In this document: one piece after another, positions 60,341 through 64,000 of the stretch | How the letters are laid out: every line of letters begins with the position of its first letter | Position numbering within the stretch: position 1 is the first letter of the stretch | Origin: Avichristensenella sp031549905 | GTDB lineage: Bacteria; Bacillota; Clostridia; Christensenellales; Aristaeellaceae | Length of the DNA stretch: 64,000 nt | NCBI GenBank assembly: GCA_031549905.1 | Contig: JAVBPC010000012.1 | Coordinates: 1-64,000, forward strand | Direction of reading: 5' to 3' | Program-made: the position numbers and the translations under genes | The notes under the pieces: generated by a model | The model's input: the letters and a program-made list of their open reading frames with translations, nothing else | What the model was told of the DNA's origin: nothing | The model's database searches: none

Positions 60341-62164
60341 ATGCAGAAAAGCAAAGGAAATACACTCCGTACCCTAAAATGGGGCATCCGCCTGGCCCTG
60401 CAGATTGACAGGCGGTCGCTGCTGCTGTGGCTTACGGTCAGTGTGGCCATTTCCATCCTTCCCGCCGTGGCGCTCCGGTATAATCAGGCGATTATCGGCG
60501 GTATTTCCGATTTTCTGCTGACCAGCGCGGATACGCATGCCTATGTCACGGCCAATATCATCTATTACGGCGCACTGCTGACCATCATCGGCCTGTCCAC
60601 ACGCTATAACGATGATATGCTCTATATGATCATGTATGATGCATACTATCTTGGGCTGGAAGAGGTGATGATGGATTCCGCCCAGAAGATTCCGCTCTCC
60701 GTTCTGATGCATAAACAAACCGGCAGCGATTACTTTGCCGCGATCTCCCGGTGCGGTGCGCTCACGGATCTGACCAGCTCGGGCTGCATGCTGGTCAGCA
60801 GGCTGGTGTCCATCATATCATTGCTCATCGTAGCGGTAACAGTGTCGCCGGTCATTGCGCTGTTTGCGGCGGCCTATATTGTCCTGACCATCGTCCTCAA
60901 CGGCATCTTTGCAGGCAGGATACAGGTCGTCTGGTCAAAGCTGCGGGATGATATGCGCCGCGCCGATTATCTGGAAAAGCTGGTACGCGAACCCGATCCC
61001 GCAAAGGAAACAAGGCTGTACGGCAGTTTGAACAAAACGATTGGTGAATGGGAGGATGCGTACAAAAAGGTAGAGGATACGCAGGTGCGACAGGCCAGGG
61101 GCACGGCGAAGCTCACGTTCTATTTGCGCGCGGGGTTTTTCCTGTTCCTGCTTGCCGTCATGCTCAGCGCCATACGCAGCGTGGGTTCTGGAGCGATCGT
61201 ACCGGCGCAGGCGCTGATGCTGTTCGCGCTGAGCCTGAGCCTTTCCGACGCGATCAGCACAATCCCTAAAAGCTACCAGCGCATTGCTTACGGCCTGTAC
61301 GGGCTTGGCATCCAGCGTACCTTTTTTGAAACGGCGGAACAAATGCAAACACAATCAGAGCATAGCGCTGAGAAAAGCACTAACAGCAATGCAGAAACCG
61401 TGTTCGAAGCGAAGGATATGTGCTTTGCCTACCAGGAAGGCAGGAATGTGCTGGAAAACATCACCTTTCAGATTCATAAGGGCGAGAGCATTGCGCTGGT
61501 CGGCGCCAACGGATCGGGCAAGACTACGCTGATCAAGCTCTTGCTGGGACTCTACTCCCCCACGGGCGGAGCGCTGTTCTACGACGGCCAGCCCTTTTCG
61601 CAGGCGATAGGTCAGGTTCTATCGGAGAAAGTCGGCGCATTCTTTCAGGATTATTACCTGTTCCACCTGACTGTCGGCGAAAACGTGGGCGCAGGGGATG
61701 TTCAGAACATCGATAACCGCGCGATGGTAGAGAAGGCGATTGCGGAGGGCGGCGCAACAGGGATCGTAGAGAAATTGCCGCAGAAGATCGATAATCTGCT
61801 GGGCGTGCAGGTGTACAAAACCGGCGCTGTGCTCTCCGGCGGCGAATCCCAGCGGGTTGCCGTATCCCGCGCGTTTATGAGCAACAAGGAGCTTCTTGTG
61901 TTCGACGAGCCCGCCTCGATGCTCGACCCGATTGCCGAGCTGAACCAGTTTGAAAGCATTCAGAAGAAGGTGCGCACCCATACGTCCATCCTCGTCAGCC
62001 ACCGCATTGGCTTCGCGCGCCTGGCCGATCGCATCTTTGTGCTTGACGGCGGACGCCTGGCTGAAATCGGTACGCATGACGAACTGCTTGCCAGGCAGGG
62101 TGTCTACGCCAAACTGTTTGAGGAGCAGGCGCAATGGTACACGCAAAAGGAGGTGGTCGCATGA
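60341..62164 (+). CDS. ABC exporter subunit 1 (transmembrane domain fused to ATPase)
   Basis: A 607-residue half-transporter. The membrane domain has about six helices (residues 25-310). The ATPase domain has Walker A GANGSGKTTL near 393, signature LSGGESQR near 503 and Walker B LLVFDEPASMLDP near 523. The switch His is in LVSHRIG. GGAGG precedes the ATG. Its stop overlaps the ATG of the next gene by 4 nt, so it very likely forms a heterodimer with that protein. The substrate (lipid, peptide, drug) is not evident, and no peptidase C39 domain is present. Confidence 0.9.
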   Translation: MQKSKGNTLRTLKWGIRLALQIDRRSLLLWLTVSVAISILPAVALRYNQAIIGGISDFLLTSADTHAYVTANIIYYGALLTIIGLSTRYNDDMLYMIMYDAYYLGLEEVMMDSAQKIPLSVLMHKQTGSDYFAAISRCGALTDLTSSGCMLVSRLVSIISLLIVAVTVSPVIALFAAAYIVLTIVLNGIFAGRIQVVWSKLRDDMRRADYLEKLVREPDPAKETRLYGSLNKTIGEWEDAYKKVEDTQVRQARGTAKLTFYLRAGFFLFLLAVMLSAIRSVGSGAIVPAQALMLFALSLSLSDAISTIPKSYQRIAYGLYGLGIQRTFFETAEQMQTQSEHSAEKSTNSNAETVFEAKDMCFAYQEGRNVLENITFQIHKGESIALVGANGSGKTTLIKLLLGLYSPTGGALFYDGQPFSQAIGQVLSEKVGAFFQDYYLFHLTVGENVGAGDVQNIDNRAMVEKAIAEGGATGIVEKLPQKIDNLLGVQVYKTGAVLSGGESQRVAVSRAFMSNKELLVFDEPASMLDPIAELNQFESIQKKVRTHTSILVSHRIGFARLADRIFVLDGGRLAEIGTHDELLARQGVYAKLFEEQAQWYTQKEVVA

Positions 62165-63981
62165 CCGGCGTGCAAACAGCCCCAAAGCGCACCTTGAAGC
62201 GATCCCTCCATCTGGCCGCAAGTTCGCTTGCGATGAACCTGCGGTGTATGCGCGGCCTGTCTGTTTTTATTGGCATCGCCGGGTTTGGCATGGCACTGTG
62301 GCCCAACCTGATTTCGAGGCTGTACGCGGCGCTGACAGATGATATTCAGGGTATTTTCGCGCAGGCGGAAACGGTTTCAAGTGCAAGCTGGCTGCTTTTG
62401 CTGCTGGTTGGCGCATACTTGATCCAGGCCGCTTACGACTACGCCTATGAGGTGACAAGCGCCCGGGATACACAGGCGATCACCAAGCATATCAAGTCTT
62501 CTATCATGACATGTGCGGGCAGCGTCGCATTCCGGTATATCAACAATGACGCGGATTTCCGCGATCGGATGTCGTTTACCGAAATGTTCGGCGCATCCGA
62601 GGTCGCGACAAGCGTGCAGCAGGTGCTTGTCACCGCGCAGCATCTGGTGGCGGCCATCAGCATGGCGGTATTGCTGTGGACCGTCAGCCCGTGGATTGTC
62701 TTTTCGCTGCTGCTGGCGACAATTCCGTCTCTGCTTATCTCCGCTTCCCAGCGGGAAGAAGACTACAAAAGCAAAACAAAACACATGAAAAACAGCGCAA
62801 TGTCCGTGCACCTGTTCTACATGGCAGCCGGCGCAAACGAACGCTGCAAATCGCTGCTGGATCTGCGCTTCAACAATTTTTTCCCGTGGATTAAAGAACG
62901 CTGGCGCAAAGTATCGGCGCTGTACCTGGATGAAAAGCGCGCCGTCACGAAAAAGTACGTTGCGCTCAACATGATTGCCGATGTGCTGCGCTATGGGGTC
63001 TTTATCGTCGTTCTGCTGATTGCGGCGGGGCGGGTATTTGAAAGCCCCGCGCTGGGCATCGGCACGTTTACGCTGGTGCTGACGCTGTCACAGCAGCTGC
63101 AAAGCCGGTTGAGCCGACTGCTCGCCAGCACGCTGACGTTCTATGCCAGCATCAACTACATTGAGGACTATCAAATCCTGCTGGCTACGCCGCAGGAGGC
63201 GCTGCATTCCGCCCAGATCGATCTTTCCGGCGGCGATATTGTATATGATAGGGTAACCTTTGCGTATCCGGGCGGGCAAAGGCCGGCGCTGTCCAATGTA
63301 TCCGTCCGCATCCGCAAGGGCGAAAAGATCGCCATCGTCGGCGAAAACGGCTCCGGTAAATCGACATTCGTCAACCTGCTCTGCGGCCTGTATGAACCCA
63401 CGGAGGGCGCGGTCACGCTCAGCGGCATACAAATCGGCAGCGCGCTTGCTTCCGTGCGTGACGCGCTGGCGTTTGTCCCGCAGAACTTTGGCCGCTATGA
63501 GGCCTCCATCCGCGACAACGTCACAATCGCGCAGCCCGAGCGCGCCGTCACCGACGGTGAACTGCGGGCGCTGGCGGAAGCTGTGGACGCCTGGCCGTTT
63601 ATTGAGGCGGAGCCGCGCGGGCTGGATGAAATGATTGGCACTTTCAGCGAGACGGGCAATAACCTTTCCGGCGGCCAGTGGCAAAAACTTGCGCTGATGC
63701 GCGCGCTGTACCGCAAGGATGCCGGCATCGTTATCCTGGATGAACCGACCGCCGCGCTTGACCCCGCCGCGGAAGCCACGCTATACCGGTCATTCCGCAA
63801 CCTGACCGGGGATCGCACCACGCTGCTCATCTCCCACAGGCTTGGTATCTGCACAACGGTGGACCGCATCCTGGTGTTCGAAGATGGGTGCTTGGTGGAA
63901 GACGGAAGCCATGAGGCACTGATGCGGCAAAACGGAGCCTACGCAAGGCTTTATCGGGCGCAGGCGCAATGGTATGCATGA
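62161..63981 (+). CDS. ABC exporter subunit 2 (transmembrane domain fused to ATPase)
   Basis: A 606-residue partner half-transporter with the same layout. Walker A is GENGSGKSTF near 397, the signature is LSGGQWQKLAL near 501 and Walker B IVILDEPTAALDP near 522. The switch His is in LISHRLG. The signature has Trp in place of Arg (GGQWQK), a common variant in such pairs. ATG 62161 follows AAAGGAGGTGGTCGC and lies inside the preceding stop (ATGA). The last 19 nt of the window hold nothing. Confidence 0.9.
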   Translation: MTGVQTAPKRTLKRSLHLAASSLAMNLRCMRGLSVFIGIAGFGMALWPNLISRLYAALTDDIQGIFAQAETVSSASWLLLLLVGAYLIQAAYDYAYEVTSARDTQAITKHIKSSIMTCAGSVAFRYINNDADFRDRMSFTEMFGASEVATSVQQVLVTAQHLVAAISMAVLLWTVSPWIVFSLLLATIPSLLISASQREEDYKSKTKHMKNSAMSVHLFYMAAGANERCKSLLDLRFNNFFPWIKERWRKVSALYLDEKRAVTKKYVALNMIADVLRYGVFIVVLLIAAGRVFESPALGIGTFTLVLTLSQQLQSRLSRLLASTLTFYASINYIEDYQILLATPQEALHSAQIDLSGGDIVYDRVTFAYPGGQRPALSNVSVRIRKGEKIAIVGENGSGKSTFVNLLCGLYEPTEGAVTLSGIQIGSALASVRDALAFVPQNFGRYEASIRDNVTIAQPERAVTDGELRALAEAVDAWPFIEAEPRGLDEMIGTFSETGNNLSGGQWQKLALMRALYRKDAGIVILDEPTAALDPAAEATLYRSFRNLTGDRTTLLISHRLGICTTVDRILVFEDGCLVEDGSHEALMRQNGAYARLYRAQAQWYA

Positions 63982-64000
63982 ACAAAGATATGATATAATA

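Noticed and set aside
1..64000. CRISPR arrays, insertion-sequence transposases, prophage genes, rRNA genes
   Set aside because: I looked for regularly spaced repeats, DDE/integrase motifs, phage structural genes and rRNA signatures and saw none.

Overview
The window looks like chromosomal DNA from a GC-rich (high-50s percent by eye) low-GC-clade relative, most likely a gut- or rumen-type Clostridia (Firmicutes). This placement is inference. It rests on the YesMN and LplABC-type systems, a YhaM-type exoribonuclease, strong AGGAGG ribosome sites, sigma-A-like promoters, many TTG starts, and several solute-binding proteins with glycoside hydrolases. No rRNA, CRISPR array, integrase, transposase or phage structural gene was seen.

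Layout. 1-5.8 kb (minus strand): CoA-transferase A/B and a ketopantoate-reductase-like enzyme, then a sugar-binding protein, a serine hydrolase and an RbsA-type ATPase cut by the window edge. 6.0-8.2 kb: a KdpDE-like two-component pair. 8.4-15.9 kb (plus): an oligopeptide ABC operon (binding protein, two permeases, a fused OppD-OppF ATPase, a small membrane protein, an amidohydrolase) closed by a strong terminator. 16.0-24.7 kb (plus): the most unusual part, an apparent operon of two Hsp70/actin-fold ATPases (one fused to a beta-propeller), an XRE regulator, a HerA/VirB4-like ATPase, a one-helix membrane protein, an HExxH protein and a small protein. Its promoter abuts a 12-bp inverted repeat. 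24.8-28.4 kb: a secreted carboxylesterase and an orphan peptide-binding protein. 28.5-35.8 kb (minus): a 1,400-residue repeat surface protein and a YesMN-type two-component pair. 36.1-42.6 kb (plus): a glycan operon (dehydrogenase, GH2, UroD-like protein, GH29). 42.7-48.8 kb: an SPFH protein, a beta-lactamase-fold hydrolase, YhaM, another orphan peptide-binding protein and a nucleotidyltransferase. 48.8-52.4 kb: a broken DUF3788 gene, a ZIP metal transporter and FtsH. 52.75 kb: tRNA-Leu(GAG). 53.1-60.1 kb (minus): an LplABC-type sugar transporter with a membrane-bound AraC regulator and a metallophosphoesterase. 60.3-64 kb: a heterodimeric ABC exporter.

Two things stand out. First, the Hsp70/HerA/zincin cassette does not match any system I can name and is the best candidate for an undescribed one. 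Second, three intergenic or inserted foldback elements of about 160 nt share an architecture (long outer arms, inner T-run/A-run arms, central short hairpin). Two lie in likely 5' leaders about 25 nt before a start codon, and one interrupts the DUF3788 gene.
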